Positions 10,704 to 22,788 of a stretch of DNA of 64,000 nucleotides are shown piece after piece; the first letter of the stretch is position 1, and each line of letters starts with the position of its first letter. The translations under genes and the position numbers were made by a program. The stretch comes from Rhynchopus euleeides (taxonomy: Eukaryota > Euglenozoa > Diplonemea > Diplonemida > Diplonemidae). The notes beneath the pieces were generated by a model, which was not told the origin of the DNA, searched no databases, and saw nothing but the letters and a program-made list of their open reading frames with translations. The stretch covers positions 434,001-498,000 of the forward strand of contig OY723292.1 in assembly GCA_963210315.1 (NCBI GenBank), in the 5' to 3' direction.

Positions 10704-10842
10704 CCCATGCGCGCGTGGCTGTGACCCTCCATAGCTGCCTGAAGGTGGCTAACTACTCCTTCAACACAACCTGGCCCAAGGGTACGATCGGTGAAATTGC
10801 GGGCCTCTGTGGAAGCGGAGCAGAGTTTGCCCCAATGGTGGC

Positions 10843-10937
10843 CTTCGCTCAGAAGCGCAGAAAAGTAAGCCGCCTCACAACAGCACAGAGGAGGCAAGCT
10901 GACACAGTCTGGCACAGAGCGAAGGCCTCTATTAGAG
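10843..10937. repeat. Short TIR-like repeat, relative of 7534-7637
   Basis: Begins GGCCTTCGCTC and ends GAGCGAAGGCC (perfect 11-base inverted termini). The interior shares GCAGAAA and CCGCCTCACAACA with the copy at 7534. Confidence 0.5.
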
Positions 10938-11254
10938 GGTACTCGGCGCCTTCGGCATCGTCCTTGGATGCAATAGAAAGAGTGTGGACAGGGCACACGA
11001 CAGTTTGAAACAAGTCTGCTGTGGATTGTGGTGCGATGCTCCCCCCAGGTGCTGCCGCTGGCCACAGTGTCCCACCTGCATTCTGTGACGAAGGACAGGA
11101 TTAGGACACACACAGAGCCGTGTTCAACAGGAAAAAAAAGTTGCATCCCAAGGTAAAAGGGGCAAACAAAATCGCACAAAAAACAGGGCAAATCCCCCCC
11201 CCCTCACACCTCCTCCATATTTCGCACTTTTCGTTCGTCGCCAAAAATCCCTTT

Positions 11255-11362
11255 GGGGGTCTTCGCTGGTCGTTATCCTTCGTCAATCTTTGTCAGTTTT
11301 CACCTAATTCAACAGGAAATGAACCAAAATGCACTGACGATCACCCCGTAGCGAAGGCCCCC
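11255..11362 (+). mobile_element. 108-bp MITE, copy A (TSD TTT)
   Basis: Begins GGGGGTCTTCGCTGG and ends GTAGCGAAGGCCCCC, imperfect terminal inverted repeats. It is flanked by TTT on both sides (11252-11254, 11363-11365). The interior, ATTCAACAGGAAATG then AAAATGCACTGACGA, is shared with the other copies. Too short to encode anything. Confidence 0.85.
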
Positions 11363-12225
11363 TTTATCGTCTATAACAATGGAGCTGTCAAAATTATTTC
11401 CCACCCAGCGGGACCCTCCCGACCCCTCCTCGGGGTGTTCGAAACCCCGTTCTTTGGAATATTTGAGATTTGTGTGGATCGTGGTGGGGTCATTTTGTGG
11501 GTGTACGTGCCAGGTCTATGAAATGGGTGTCTGGTTCCGGGGTTGGTGACGGGGATACACAGATTCGGTGTGAGTTGGGGTTCTGCGTTCCGAGTGTGGC
11601 CCGGATTCCGTCGCCTGACCCGATGTGACGACAAATTGTCGCGCAAGGGCATGCCACAGGGGGCATGGGGGGCGGAACCCCCCAGCGCGGTCGTGAAGAT
11701 CTCTTGCTTGCTGTGAATAAGTGGTTGTGTGTTGCTCTCTCAAAACACACTGCGCGCGGGTACGCCCTCACTGACTTTTTCGCTGTGACAAGCAAGCTTG
11801 TTTGAAATGCCAGAATTTCCTTGGGTGAATTCACTTGGGAGGAGGAATTTCGGCAGACACCCTTTTTTAGATCTGAACGCTTTGTGAGTACGGTGCGTTT
11901 GTCAAAATGCAGCTGGGAGTCGTGCAGGATCATTCTGAAGAAACACGAAAGGCAAACGAGAAAATGGTTTACGCTGATCGCACGACACACACATAAAATC
12001 TTGCCTGCGGAAGTGTTGGTGTGATTGGGCAGGCGCATAAGACTGCGTGTGACGGCAAGCACCTAGCACTTCCCCCATCGCTGCATTTCCACATAACGCA
12101 CCTTGTCGGGAGACAAAAAAAGCTAATTTGAAAGTATTTCTAAGGGGGAGAAGCGGCAACATCAGCCTCACCATACACAGATTCGGACATACTCTGGTGA
12201 GTACACCCCATCCTGAAAACCTTGC

Positions 12226-12368
12226 GTCTGCAAATCAGTCAGGGAGAAGAAGCCGTGGGTATTCGTCGATCGCAAGAACACCCCACACGCCTGCTGCGGG
12301 TGTGGTGTGTCCTGCATGATCTGCATCGCAAATTTTCCTGCGTTGTTAGCACAACTCCAAGAGAAACT
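12226..12368. repeat. 3' flanking repeat of the propeller cluster, copy 2
   Basis: Partner of 8197-8341; see that entry. It is separated from the stop of paralogue 3 by a ~205-bp dispersed repeat and unique sequence, so insertions after the duplication are likely. Confidence 0.75.
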
Positions 12369-12530
12369 GGAAAGAGGAAGAGACGGCATTTGGCAATGCC
12401 GCCGTGTGGCATTGGCAGCTCGGAACAGCCCTTTTCACGGGCAGTCAGAGACGCGCCAAAAATCGTTCGTTCGTTTTACGTTGGACAATGCTCTGCGGCT
12501 CCAGGGACAACCCAAGGCCGGTAAATTGTA

Positions 12531-12736
12531 CTGACTTCGCTTTATTATAGACACCCTGTCCAGCAACTGTGGGGGAGCAGTCCCGGACTACTTTTTGTTG
12601 AGCGAACACTTGTCTCAAGGCTGTGTTGAGGCCCTGTGAAGTGGCATGAAGGTGCAAATCCAAAAGCTTCAGTCGTACAATTTCTTTCGTTACTTCGCGG
12701 CTTCGCTACGCTTCGTCGCTCGTAACTGGTAAAAAA
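12531..12736 (+). repeat. ~205-bp dispersed repeat (SINE-like?), copy 1
   Basis: Closely matches 53409-53618. Shared blocks include CGCTTTATTATAGACACC, GGACTACTTTTTGTTGAGCG, CTGTGTTGAGGCCCTGTG and a 3' block (ACTTCGC, GCTACGCTTCGTCGCTCGT) followed by AAAAAA-rich sequence. A partial relative lies at 5425-5465. No open frame. The A-rich end is compatible with retroposition, but no target duplication or Pol III box was established. Confidence 0.65.
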
Positions 12737-12889
12737 GAAATGAAACACATCAGTCACATGACAGTGCACGTTCGGATGAAATACTTTGAAGGGGTTGAGG
12801 TGACACGCACACACCTCGACCTGTGCGGAGATGAGATGTGGCCCTTCTTGCAGCAGGCACTGTACGTAAACACTGCCTGACTGAACACC

Positions 12890-14356
12890 TCACTGGACAC
12901 ACAGGCAGGGCGGGGACGGGCCGCTGAAATGCTTCGGCGGGCACGACGGAGGCGACACACCCATGGCACTGTCCAGCTGGAACGCCACGACGTGCTGCGT
13001 CGCGTGCACCACCGCCTCCAGCTCAATGGGGTCGCTGCTGGTGACCGGGATGTGGTACGCACGCATCACGTACTGCCCGCTGGCGCTGCCGCCTGCCACA
13101 GAGAACATGGGGGCGCACGTCAAGTGGGTATAGCCAGCAGCCACCATCTGTGCTTCGAAGTCGTTTGCTGCGTCAGCACACCGCTTGCATGCGTACACCG
13201 CCACGACAAACCCGCAGCTCCCCGACGCACACGACAGACGCAGCTTCTCTCCCACGGCGACACGCGTCGAGTGCGCAGTCGACGACCCCTGCAGCGACGC
13301 AGGCACCCCAGACAGCGCCAGCCCGCCTGCGGGCAGCGCCACCTCAGCCCCCACAACAGGCACGCCTGCCACGTCCTGCGTCCCGGACGCAGACACGAGC
13401 TGCACAGGCCCGACAGGCTTGTTGCCGTCCCACAGCAGGAGGGGGGCATTGCCGTTCTCCGATACTGTCAGGATGCCGTTGCTGTTGTGCATGAAGCTGA
13501 CTTTCTCATATCCGATTGAGGGGTACGACCTTTGCTTCGTGCCGGATGCCACTGAGTAGAAGTCGAGGCTCCGAGTGCCCCCCCCAGTCATCACCACTTC
13601 TGATGAGTCAGGCGAGAAAGATATACCAACTGTGAAGCCGCAATCGACGGTGTGCACAAGGGTGTAGTCGCTCAGCCTGTAGATCACACACGTGAACTCC
13701 CAAAGAAATGAAGCAGCCAGGTACTGTCCGTCGGGAGAAATCGTAATCACACCGCTTGTCGATTGCGGGCTCAGCTCCTGAAGGCTTGCCCCGGTGGCCG
13801 CATCCCACACGTGCATAGAGTGGGAATACCCACAGATGATCTTGCTGCCGTCAGGGGTGTAGTGCAGGCCCGCGGGCACCCGCCCGGCCCCTTTTTTAAG
13901 CGTCATCAGCACATCGCCAGTGGCAGCATTCCGGATATGCACGTCACCAGCATAAAGCTGCGAAGCGATGCGCGACCCGTCTGGGGAGTATGCAACTGCT
14001 GCATACGCACCGTCCGTCTTGAACCACAGCTCCTGCCCAGTGCTCAGGCTGATGACGCCCACACCATCATCCGCTGCCACCGCGAGAGACGCACCGTCGG
14101 GGGAGAAGGAGGAGTCAGCTAAATGTGTGTACCGAGGGCTGTTGTGTACAGCAACAGCTGCGCCTGTTGCGATGTTGTGCACACGCAGGCCACCTTGGAA
14201 TGCCACAGCGACCAGCGTGTCGTCAGGCGAGACGTCAATCGCGGAGGGGGAATCGAAACCATCTGCAAGCATCGAGGTGCACTTCGGGTCGTTCCCAGCG
14301 GGGCACGATGGCAGCGCACTGATGCACAGCGACAGAAGTGCCACCAGAGCTGCCAT
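12890..14356 (-). CDS. Secreted WD40-like beta-propeller protein, paralogue 3
   Basis: 488 residues from the ATG at 14356, with the same signal peptide core (MAALVALLSLCISALPSCP), blades and Cys-rich tail. It is the most diverged copy in the propeller: QGGLRVHNIATGAAVAV in blade 1, a PRYTHLADSS insertion-like segment where the others have ETTDSS, and changed central blades. From about residue 340 to the stop it is again nearly identical to the other two, including all C-terminal cysteines. This uneven identity suggests gene conversion or strong constraint on the tail and relaxed or diversifying evolution in the blades. Upstream flank 14357-14421 matches 7081-7145 of paralogue 1. Confidence 0.85.
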   Translation of the reverse strand: MAALVALLSLCISALPSCPAGNDPKCTSMLADGFDSPSAIDVSPDDTLVAVAFQGGLRVHNIATGAAVAVHNSPRYTHLADSSFSPDGASLAVAADDGVGVISLSTGQELWFKTDGAYAAVAYSPDGSRIASQLYAGDVHIRNAATGDVLMTLKKGAGRVPAGLHYTPDGSKIICGYSHSMHVWDAATGASLQELSPQSTSGVITISPDGQYLAASFLWEFTCVIYRLSDYTLVHTVDCGFTVGISFSPDSSEVVMTGGGTRSLDFYSVASGTKQRSYPSIGYEKVSFMHNSNGILTVSENGNAPLLLWDGNKPVGPVQLVSASGTQDVAGVPVVGAEVALPAGGLALSGVPASLQGSSTAHSTRVAVGEKLRLSCASGSCGFVVAVYACKRCADAANDFEAQMVAAGYTHLTCAPMFSVAGGSASGQYVMRAYHIPVTSSDPIELEAVVHATQHVVAFQLDSAMGVSPPSCPPKHFSGPSPPCLCVQ

Positions 14357-14635
14357 TTCCTCCCTCGATGTGTGTCTTGTGTGTGTTGATCTGTGTGGCG
14401 GTGGCAAGCGGGCGGTGCAACTTGGCAGAGGTTGACTTGCAGGTTGAGATGCAAGGTGATGAGCGACAAGGCCAAACATGTGCACGTGTGTGTGTGTTGG
14501 AAATTGTTTGTACGCTGTTTCGTTTCCTGTGCCGGGCACATGGGTGAACACATGCGCTGCCAACAGTCTTCTTTGCTTGAGACCAGGAGCCTGGTTAGCG
14601 CAAAAAGCCCTATCCTACACAGCTACAACCGCTCT

Positions 14636-14743
14636 GGGGGCCTTCGCTACGGCATGGTCGTCAGTGAATTTTAGTGTATTTCCAGTTGAATCGGCTGAAA
14701 AGTGACGAAGATTGATGAAGGATAACGACCAGCGAAGACCCCC
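14636..14743 (-). mobile_element. 108-bp MITE, copy B (TSD TCT)
   Basis: Inverted copy of the family: GGGGGCCTTCGCTACGG at one end and CCAGCGAAGACCCCC at the other. Exact TCT duplications at 14633-14635 and 14744-14746. Confidence 0.85.
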
Positions 14744-15695
14744 TCTGACAGATTTCCTTTTGTCTATGACAAACACACCGTGCTCACAAAGCGCCCAGAT
14801 CTAAAAAAAAGATTGCAGTTGGAGCAATTTGTTCACCTACCCTCCACGCCCCAACGTGCAGGTGACCAGATGATTGCACAAACAAAACAAAAGAAACCCG
14901 GCAATCATTTATTGCTGGGTTGACGCTTCCACGCAAGTGACCACCCTGCCCATTCTGCGTGTCTAGCTGTCTGTCTTCACATGTTTCCGACTCACGGACC
15001 AACCACAGGGGCGTCAGGTGGTCCGTGGTATGGGGGTACGGTTGATTCCCCCTCCATCCGCCCCACGCCCTTCTACGTATCTATGGCAGCTGTCCGGCCA
15101 GTTCTGACACCCCCGCCTTCACATCTATACACTGAGGCCCACAATACAGAGGGTTCCCCCCCTTCAATGCTGCAACGAAGAGGAGTGCATATCATGCCGG
15201 CAACCTTGTGTGCGCACACTGCCACAGTGCAGCACATGGCGCATGGTCGAAGGCCGAACACGGCACACCTCGCCCAACTGCAGTTCAGTTCTGTCTAATT
15301 ATCGCATACCTGCCTCTATCTCTTCAGTACAAAACCAACGGGGAAAGACAGTCCTGGCAACTGCCTTCCCGCCACATTCCCGCCGTTACACACACACGTT
15401 GTATCGATACAGTTTCCTACCACACATCCGCACACACACACACACGGGACTATTATCTGTTTCGTATCGGTCGCACCCAGCGACTCTCCCCTGGGGTGGG
15501 GCGAGGGGGCGGGGCACTGGTGTGCTCCCACCTGCACTGATGCCCCGCGCACTATTGTTTTGTGGCAAACGCACCGTGCTCACGGAAGACGTTCAGATCG
15601 AGAAGGGTTGCAGTGGGGAGCAATGTTTTGTTCACCAACACTCCACGCCCCAACGTGCAGGCGGCCAGAAGGGCGCACAAACAAAACAAAAGAAA
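14744..15695. other. Non-coding stretch with CA-rich microsatellite
   Basis: Short overlapping frames only. There are ACACAC-rich segments near 15390-15445. The segments near 14775-14850 and 15560-15670 share GCAAACGCACCGTGCTCAC-like, GTTCACC and CACGCCCCAACGTGCAGG blocks, so they are two diverged copies of one repeat. Confidence 0.5.
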
Positions 15696-15805
15696 GGGGG
15701 TCCTCACTGCCGTTATTTTTCGTCACTCTCCGTCAGCCTTCAGCTAAATTCAACAGGAAATGCACCAAAAATGCACTTGGCGACCACCCCGTAGCGAAGA
15801 CCCCC
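15696..15805 (+). mobile_element. 108-bp MITE, copy C (diverged)
   Basis: 110 bases, GGGGGTCCTCACTGC to GTAGCGAAGACCCCC. The interior ATTCAACAGGAAATGCACC is conserved. The flanks AAA and TTA do not match, so the duplication has decayed or one end has drifted. Confidence 0.75.
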
Positions 15806-15972
15806 TTAGTTTGAAAATCTTGGGAGAAAGAGTGGAGCCTCACACACCCTCACACACCCACCACCCCACAATTATTATTATTTTTTTGGCAACACACAGC
15901 CTTCTAGCCGACACACACAGCAGCACACACCCCCCACCCCTTCCTCCCCCCCCACCCCGTCCCCATCGAACT

Positions 15973-18900
15973 CTAGATCTCGAAATCCGCGGAGGCAGGC
16001 AGCATCGGCAGGGTCACCAGCGTGTGGGCACACCCATGCGACGCCACTGTGGCCTGCGAGGGAAGAATCGGCTTTGCCAGCGGCAGGAGCCGCGTGAATG
16101 GGGGTAGGATTCGCACCGGCAGCGCCTCCCCTGTCTGCACCCGCATGTTCTCCACGGCAGGCGCCGAGGCTTCGTCGAGATAGCGGGCATAGCTCGGGTG
16201 CCAGGGCAGCGTCAGCTCGTCCAGCAGGACCTGTGTGGAGGGGCTGTCGAACGGCGGCACCAGCATGGCCTGCTGGATGATCGCAACCGAGGAGATCTCC
16301 GGGCGTATCGCGATGGACGCACAGGACCCCTTCAGCACCAGCTGGAAACACTCCGCAGACTCCGCCAGCAGCATTGGGGGCGACGGGCGGCGCGGCGACA
16401 GCGCCGCATCGCCACCGCCCGCCGCATCGACACCCTCCTCACCACCCGCCGCATCAGGAACAGTAAAACCCATCGCCGCATCGGCCTTCGGGAGGATGCA
16501 CAGCGTATAGTCGGTGCCATATGGGTCCTTTCGGCTCAGGCTTGGCACCAGCGGGATGGGCAGCCTGAGTGTCCTCTGGTAGGCACTCAGCCTCAGCTGG
16601 GAGGCGTCGTGTGGGTCGAGTGTCGACAGCTCGTCGGTGTGCACCCGCCAGGCGGGGTCGGAGGCGTGCCGGATGGGCGCATCGCCCACCTGGTGAACCG
16701 TCACCTCATTCTCCAGGAGGGAGACGCGGATGGACTGCGCGCCGCCTGCGATCAACAGCCTGTAGGAGAACTCGTCTTCTTCAAGGCGCACCTTCGGCAC
16801 GCCTGACCCAGGTGCTGCCTCGAAGAGGGCTGACGCGGCGTGTGCCGGGCGTGCCGCGCTGGCGAGATATTGCAGAAGCACGCCTTCACGCTCGCGCTTC
16901 GCCTCAACCCCTTCCGGCCGCGGCGGCTGAGGCGACTGCGGCGTGCCGGCGCCGCCCCACCCAGGTGTGTGCGCCTCGGAAACACCACGCCACGCCTGCG
17001 GCGTGTCGGCCTCATCGACATGCAGTCGCCGCTGCACCTGCTGCGTCGGGGGTGGCGGCGGCGGTGGCGGTGGCGCCACCCCAGGCGGGCTGGCCCTGCG
17101 GGCCCCACCGGAGCTGCCCAGGCCGGTGAAGGGGTCGTCGTGGTGGAGGTGGTGGTGGTGGTGGCCTGCAGGCGTGCCGGGGTGGGTGGGGCGGTGCTGG
17201 CGGCCCGACACCGGGGGCGACACGCCGTGCATCGGGGAGGCAGCGGCGCTCAGCGGGTTGAGCGGCGGGGCGGGGGTGGGCGGGATCGGGGAGCTCGGCG
17301 CGGTGTTGCGCCAGGGCACCGTGTTGTGCACCCCCGAGAGGAGGGGGAGCAGCGCATCGCGCTGCAGGGGGTCGCGCAGGGCGTGCACCCACCGCACGCA
17401 GGCGTCGCGGCAGCGCTTGAGGTAGTGCGGCGACACCACCACGGCCTCCACCAAAAACCGCACCAAAGGAGGAGCCATGTGCCCATACCCGAAGACGTCG
17501 AGTGAACCGATCAGCCGGGTCAGAAGCTTCCGCAGATTCGCCCCATCCTTCGTGTTGAGGACGCGGAATCTGTCCGTCTCGGGGGGGCGCGACCACCCGG
17601 CATCTCCGCGCTTCTGGCTGGGTCGCCGCACCGCACCCGTCTTGCTGTCGGCAATCTCCAACCCGACGCCGCGCAGGGCGAGGGAATACGACGTCAGGAA
17701 ATTCCGCTTCGACTGCCTGTCGAGCGACAGCTGCGTCGCCTCCTCCTGGCTGACAGTCCCAGCGGCACCCGGGGGCACGCCTGGCTCCGACGCGGTGGGG
17801 AAGAGGGCAGCGACGGCACGCGAGTCGCCACCCAGCAGCGTCATGGGGAGCGCGACGCAGTTGAAGGGTGCGGAAACCTCACGGCCCAGACGGAAGTGGA
17901 CATCGTGCACTAGCCCCACCCCGCGCAGCGGCAGGTCGCCGCGGTAGAACTGCAGGTGGAACCCCCGCTGGAACAGCTTGTGCGGGGTGGCGTGGTGCCG
18001 CGACGGCGCCCCGCTGCCACGACGCTGCTGCCCCGCCGCAGCGCCCCCCAGGGGCAACCCCTCGCCGCCTCCGGGCTCCTCCAGCCCAGCCACGGCGGAG
18101 GCTGCGATCTGCAGGGCACCCGATGCATGCAGCGCGGACACCGTCCCCTCCACGTCATTCCCGTGCTGGTCGAGGTACACCTTCACGACACCCTCGGGGA
18201 GGGCATGGCTGGTCCGCCGCATCACCTCCGCCAGGGCTGCCGCACCGCTGCCGCCCTGCTGGGGCTCCTCTGGGAGCTGCGGCGATTGGGACCGGTGCTG
18301 CTGTGGCTGCCGCTGCTGCTGCTGCTGCGTGCGCCGCCTGGCCCCAGGCTGGCGCTGCTGCGATCCCCCGATCTGCATGGCGTGGAGCACCTCGGGGATG
18401 CTGCCGTGCTGCTTCAGCTGCACCCTCGCAGCAGCTTCGGACATTCCTGTGAGCCTCGACAGCTCTGCGGCGTTGGCCCGCAGATCGTTGCCCCCCGAGG
18501 GTGCAGGCGAGGGGGCGGGCGCCATGCCCGAGGCGTACATCGCAGACACGGCGCCATCCACGTCATTCCCGTGCCGCTCGAGGTAGAGCCGAGCGCGCCT
18601 CTCCGGGGAGCCCGTCACAGCCACAACCGCCTCGACGTTGCGGCACTTCTCCTCCCACCAGGATGTGGAGGAGGCCAGCAGCACCACTGCGGCTGCGCCG
18701 TACATCGCCTGTGCCGTGAGTCTGCCCGGAGGAGGGGGCAGATCGTGCCGCACCCTGTTAGTGAGTGTGGGTGACATGCCCGAAGAGGCTGCAGGTGTCG
18801 CGGAGTAGTTCGCGCTGTTGTGCGCCTCCAGCAGGTCGTACAGCCGGTAGATCTCGGATGTCGACGGCACCGACACCGCCTTCTTCACCTCGGGGAAGTG

Positions 18901-21900
18901 CAGGCTGTAGAACAGCCCCTCCACATCCTTGTTGAGGATCAGCCGCACCACAGACACCGTTTCTCTCTCAGGTCCATCGGAGTTATCCAGCGGTGCGATG
19001 GACAGCACGATCTTCTCCGCGGCGTCGTCGCGCAGGAGGGACACCGTGTCGCCCCCCTCGCGCCAGACGACGGGCTGCGGATATGGCCGCTGTGCTGCCA
19101 GCATGCCCCTCCGAGAAGGGCTTCCGGGTGTCGTAGGTGATGCAGGCGTGTCGGGGTGAAACTCCGGGATGTTGTGCTCCACACCCGCCTTGGTGAGCAG
19201 CAGGGCGAGGCGGCGGAGGACGGAGCGGGTGGCGGAGACGGCCAGCTTGTGCGACGATACCGTCACGACGTATTCCTTGGTGGCCCCCGGGGTGAGCCCG
19301 CGGCCCACCTTCACGTCGTTGACAGGCTTGGGGTAGGTGCGTGTGCCCACCTTCAGCCGAACCACGCCATCGCCGTGGAGGGAAAATTTCACGAGATCCC
19401 CATCGGTGTCGGTGTATGCCACGTCATCCACAACACGGACCGAGGGGGGAGGCCCGGTCGGCAGCGGCGGCTGGGGTGCGCGGGGCGGCTGCTGCTGCTG
19501 CTGCTGCAGCCCCCTCTCGGCAGGCGGGTTGCGCCCGTGCCTGCTGCGCGAGGTGCCGCTGCTGCTGCCGCTGCCGCCCCCACGGAGCGCCTCGCCCTCG
19601 AGAGGCGTGGGGGGCTCCAGCGACAGCGCGGGCATCGCCGCAGCCCTGCGGTGCCCCCCACTGCTTGCGCCAGAGGCCTCGCTGCTGCGGGGTGAGTGCG
19701 AGCGGGATGCGGCGGCGCTGCCGCCGCCGCCACCAACACCACCCATGACACCGCTGGCTGCGGATGGAGTGTCACGCTGTGGCGTTGTGGCGTTGTGGCT
19801 GCTGTGCTGCGAGTGGTGCGGAGACCCACCCAGCGACCCCACCGAGGCAGAGGGGTCCCCACCGCTCGCGGGGCGCTGCGGGGCTGGCGCCGCGTCGAAG
19901 GGGCTGGATCGTGCCGCATCTGCGCGGCGCTGGCTGCTGCTGCTGCTGCCGCTGCCGCCGCCCTGCTGCTGCTGCGCAGCAAGGTGCACCGACGACCCCC
20001 CGCCCTCAGTGCTCCGCTCGATCTCCTCCCGGATATCCGCCAGATCCTGCCTGGGGTCCGGAAAGGCAGCTGCCGCTGGGTGCGCCTGCGGCACCGCCTC
20101 ACCCCCACCACCACCACCACCACCTCCGGGCATTTCTACGTTCGCCACAGCCTCCGCGCTGTATGGGTCCTGCGTAGCTGAGCCAGGCCCGTAGTTCACC
20201 ACGATGTAGGCACTGCCATCGGTGTCCACCATCACACACGCCCCGATGGAGTGGGCGCCCTTCCACACCACCTGGGAAAACTTCATGAAGACCTCGGGGG
20301 CCCTGTCGCGGTCGGCCTGCCCGGAATACCAGTCGCCCATGGCGCGTTTGATGAGGTCTGCCTCCGTCTCCCCAGCCGCCAGCTGCCCTGTCCAGACGTT
20401 CTGCCCCTCCGTGTCGCCTGCAGCGCTGGTGGTGTCGCCCCGGATGCACAGCCCCTGGCGCATGAGGGAGGTGGCGTGGATGACGGCACGCTTTGCCTTC
20501 TCAGCGGAGAACTCGAGGGGTTGTGCGCCGTGGAGCTTGCGGAGTCCGTTGTGCGCCTCGAGGAAGACCTGCTGCAGAGTATCGGATGCGGCGGGGTTCC
20601 TGTATGCCACGATGGAGTCGTCGTTGTACTTTTCCCGGAATTTGTCGAAGATCTTATCCTCGTTCCCCTTAAACTTCTTGTTCTGAAGCACGGCGTTCAT
20701 CGTGTCCTTCTTCTTCGGGAGATACTTCGAATACACATCGTCAAGCCGCTTCTGCCACGTCGACACCAGCGGGTCGCCTGGCGCATAGGGATGGAGGGCA
20801 AGAGTCGCAGGCGTATACATCGACATCGACACCTCGAAGGGGAGCACGCTGGGCGTCGCCTGGGCCTGAGCCACACCGCTCGGTGCCCCAGTGCTGCTTG
20901 CGATGGAGTTTTTGCGGGAGTGGCTGCGGGAGACGGTGTGGATGCTGGCAGCGGTGGGGATCTCTGTGAGGGATCCGAGCCCTGCGCGCCGCAGGTGCGA
21001 CCCGACAGTCTCGTTGAGCCGCGCATCCTCATCGGTGGAGGTGGTGATGGCGGAGGCGGCGGCCTGCAGGCGCTGCTGCTCCGCGTCCTGCTGCTGCTGC
21101 TGCAGCTGCTGCTGGCGGCGCAGCTCCTCCTCCACCTCCCGCAGGCGTATGGCTTCGGCAGCGGCGGCGTCCTGCTCCGCCTTGCGGTGTGCCGCCGCAG
21201 CGTCCTCCTCCTGCTGTCGGCGCGCCGCCTCAGCAGCAGCCGATGCAGAGGCGGCGTCTGCTGCTTCCTTCTCTTTGCGCTGCCGCTCTGCCTCGTCCTG
21301 TTGCTGCTGGGCAGCGGCAGCGGCGGCGGCGGCGGCGGCGGTGGCAGCGGCGGCTTCTTGCTGTTTGCGTTCCTCGTCAGCCTTGCGCTGCTGCTCCGCC
21401 TCGTCTTTGCGCTTCTGCTCCTCAGCGGCAGCGGAGGCGGCAGCCGCAGCCTCCTGCTCCTGTCTCTGCTTCTCTGCCTGCTGCTCCGCTTCCTTCTGGG
21501 CTTCGGCGGCAGCGGCAGCGGCTGCAGCTGCGGCCGCTGCTTCTTCGTCTGCCTTGCGCTGTGCCTCAGCTGCAGCAGCAGCATCAGCAGCAGATGCTGC
21601 TGCTGCTGCTGCCGCCTCCTCGTCTGCCTTGCGCTGTGCCTCGGCAGCGGCAGCAGCAGCGGCGGCCTCGGCCTCCTTGCGCTGCCGCTCTTCCTCAGCC
21701 TTCTTCGCGGCATCTGCGTCTTCCTGTGTGACAGATGACGCGGCGCGGGACGTTGCGGCGCCCCCCCCATCCTCGGCAGGGCGCACGTTCTTGGGGGCCA
21801 GCAGCTGTAGGTGTGGGTGCGGTGGTGGGTGTAGGCATCCCGACATATCAACACCGGGTGGGAGCGGGTCAACAAAAAAAAACCCATTTCCTTTCCTTTG

Positions 21901-22788
21901 CTACCGACAGAAGGACGTCTCGCACGCATATTTTTGAATATTTTTCTGCCGGGGTGCCCGTGCAGCCACAGCTCTTCAGAGCTCTGCCAGATGCACTTTT
22001 CAATCGTAAACCCGCTGCGCAGCACACACCGAGCACACGCCTGCTCTTGACATGACCCCCACCCACCCTACACTGCCCCATACCTGCGTCTCCCCCGACG
22101 GGAGCTTGACCCGGTAGTTGGGCGCCGCGTTCGCCGACGATGTGTGACCCACCACTTTGCAGCGCGTGTCGTTAAGCGTGGCCATTTTCTGCAACCCCTG
22201 GATCAGGATGTACTCACCCACAGGCACGTAGCCGTCGGGGGTTACGGGGCGGAGGTTTTTGGCCTTCAGCATCACAGGATCATCGGATCCGTCCAGCTTC
22301 ACGTGGTAGTGGTTCACATTCGCAGACGTCTTCATCCCAATGATAGTGCCCTTCTTCCCGTTATAACCCGCCTGCTTCAGGCCGTACACCTCAGCGAGCG
22401 TGTTGGGATATCGCGGCAGGCAGTTTTTGGGCTGCAGCACCACCATGTTGTCGTCGTCCTGCATCTGCACCTTCATGTTGATGGCGCCTGTGTCCTTCTG
22501 CACATTGTAAGCATGCACGGTGCCCGGCGTGTCGTTATATTTTAGAAAGTTTTTGTTCCCCAACCCGGTCACGATGATATCCGCGCCGCGCGGCTGGCAC
22601 CCCTCCGGGACGACGTTGATCGGCTTCGCCAGCATCTTCTCCTTGTTGTCCGCCTCGATCACCATGCATTGGTCGCCCTTCGCCTCCTTAAACCCCTTCA
22701 CGACACCCTTCCTCCCGTTGTGCTTCGACAGCCCCTGCAGGTAGACCGCGGTCCCCTCCGGGAGGCACTCATCGGGAACCTTGCTCAT
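15973..22788 (-). CDS. Giant CAP/SCP-domain protein with SH3/KOW-like repeats, coiled coil and UBA-like segments (two exons)
   Basis: Exon 1 is 22788-22084 (235 codons, phase 0) and exon 2 is 21804-15973, giving ~2178 residues. The join is supported by GTATGGGG at the donor, a pyrimidine-rich CTACAG acceptor, kept frame, and completion of a repeat across it (GETQ then LLAPKNVRPA, like earlier LKAKNLRPV). Residues 1-245: four to five ~55-residue SH3/KOW-like units (GLSKHNGRKGVVKGF, GLKQAGYNGKKGTIIGM). About 250-490: Ala/Glu/Gln/Lys coiled coil. About 640-790: CAP/SCP domain (AHNGLRKLHG, FSQVVWKGAHSIG, VNYGPGS), without a signal peptide, so intracellular like GLIPR2/GAPR-1. About 1290-1450: three UBA-like segments (YLERHGNDVDGAVSAMY). 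Near 1910-1990: a strand-rich segment ending RTLRLPIPL that could be Hsp20/p23-like. The rest is low-complexity linker. Function unknown; scaffold role is inference. Confidence 0.8.
21805..22083 (-). other. Spliceosomal intron (279 bp) of the CAP-domain gene
   Basis: Donor CAG/GTATGGGG at 22083, acceptor CTACAG/CTG with AG at 21806-21805. Without removal, exon 1 would run into unrelated GSVGWVGV sequence. Removal keeps phase 0 and restores the repeat pattern. Confidence 0.75.

Noticed and set aside
15696..15805. Target duplication for MITE copy C
   Set aside because: The flanks are AAA and TTA, so no duplication can be claimed for this copy.
20251..21937. 495- and 348-codon + strand frames rich in Leu, Ser and Ala
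   Set aside because: Mirror of the GAG/GCG-rich coiled-coil coding region of the CAP-domain gene.
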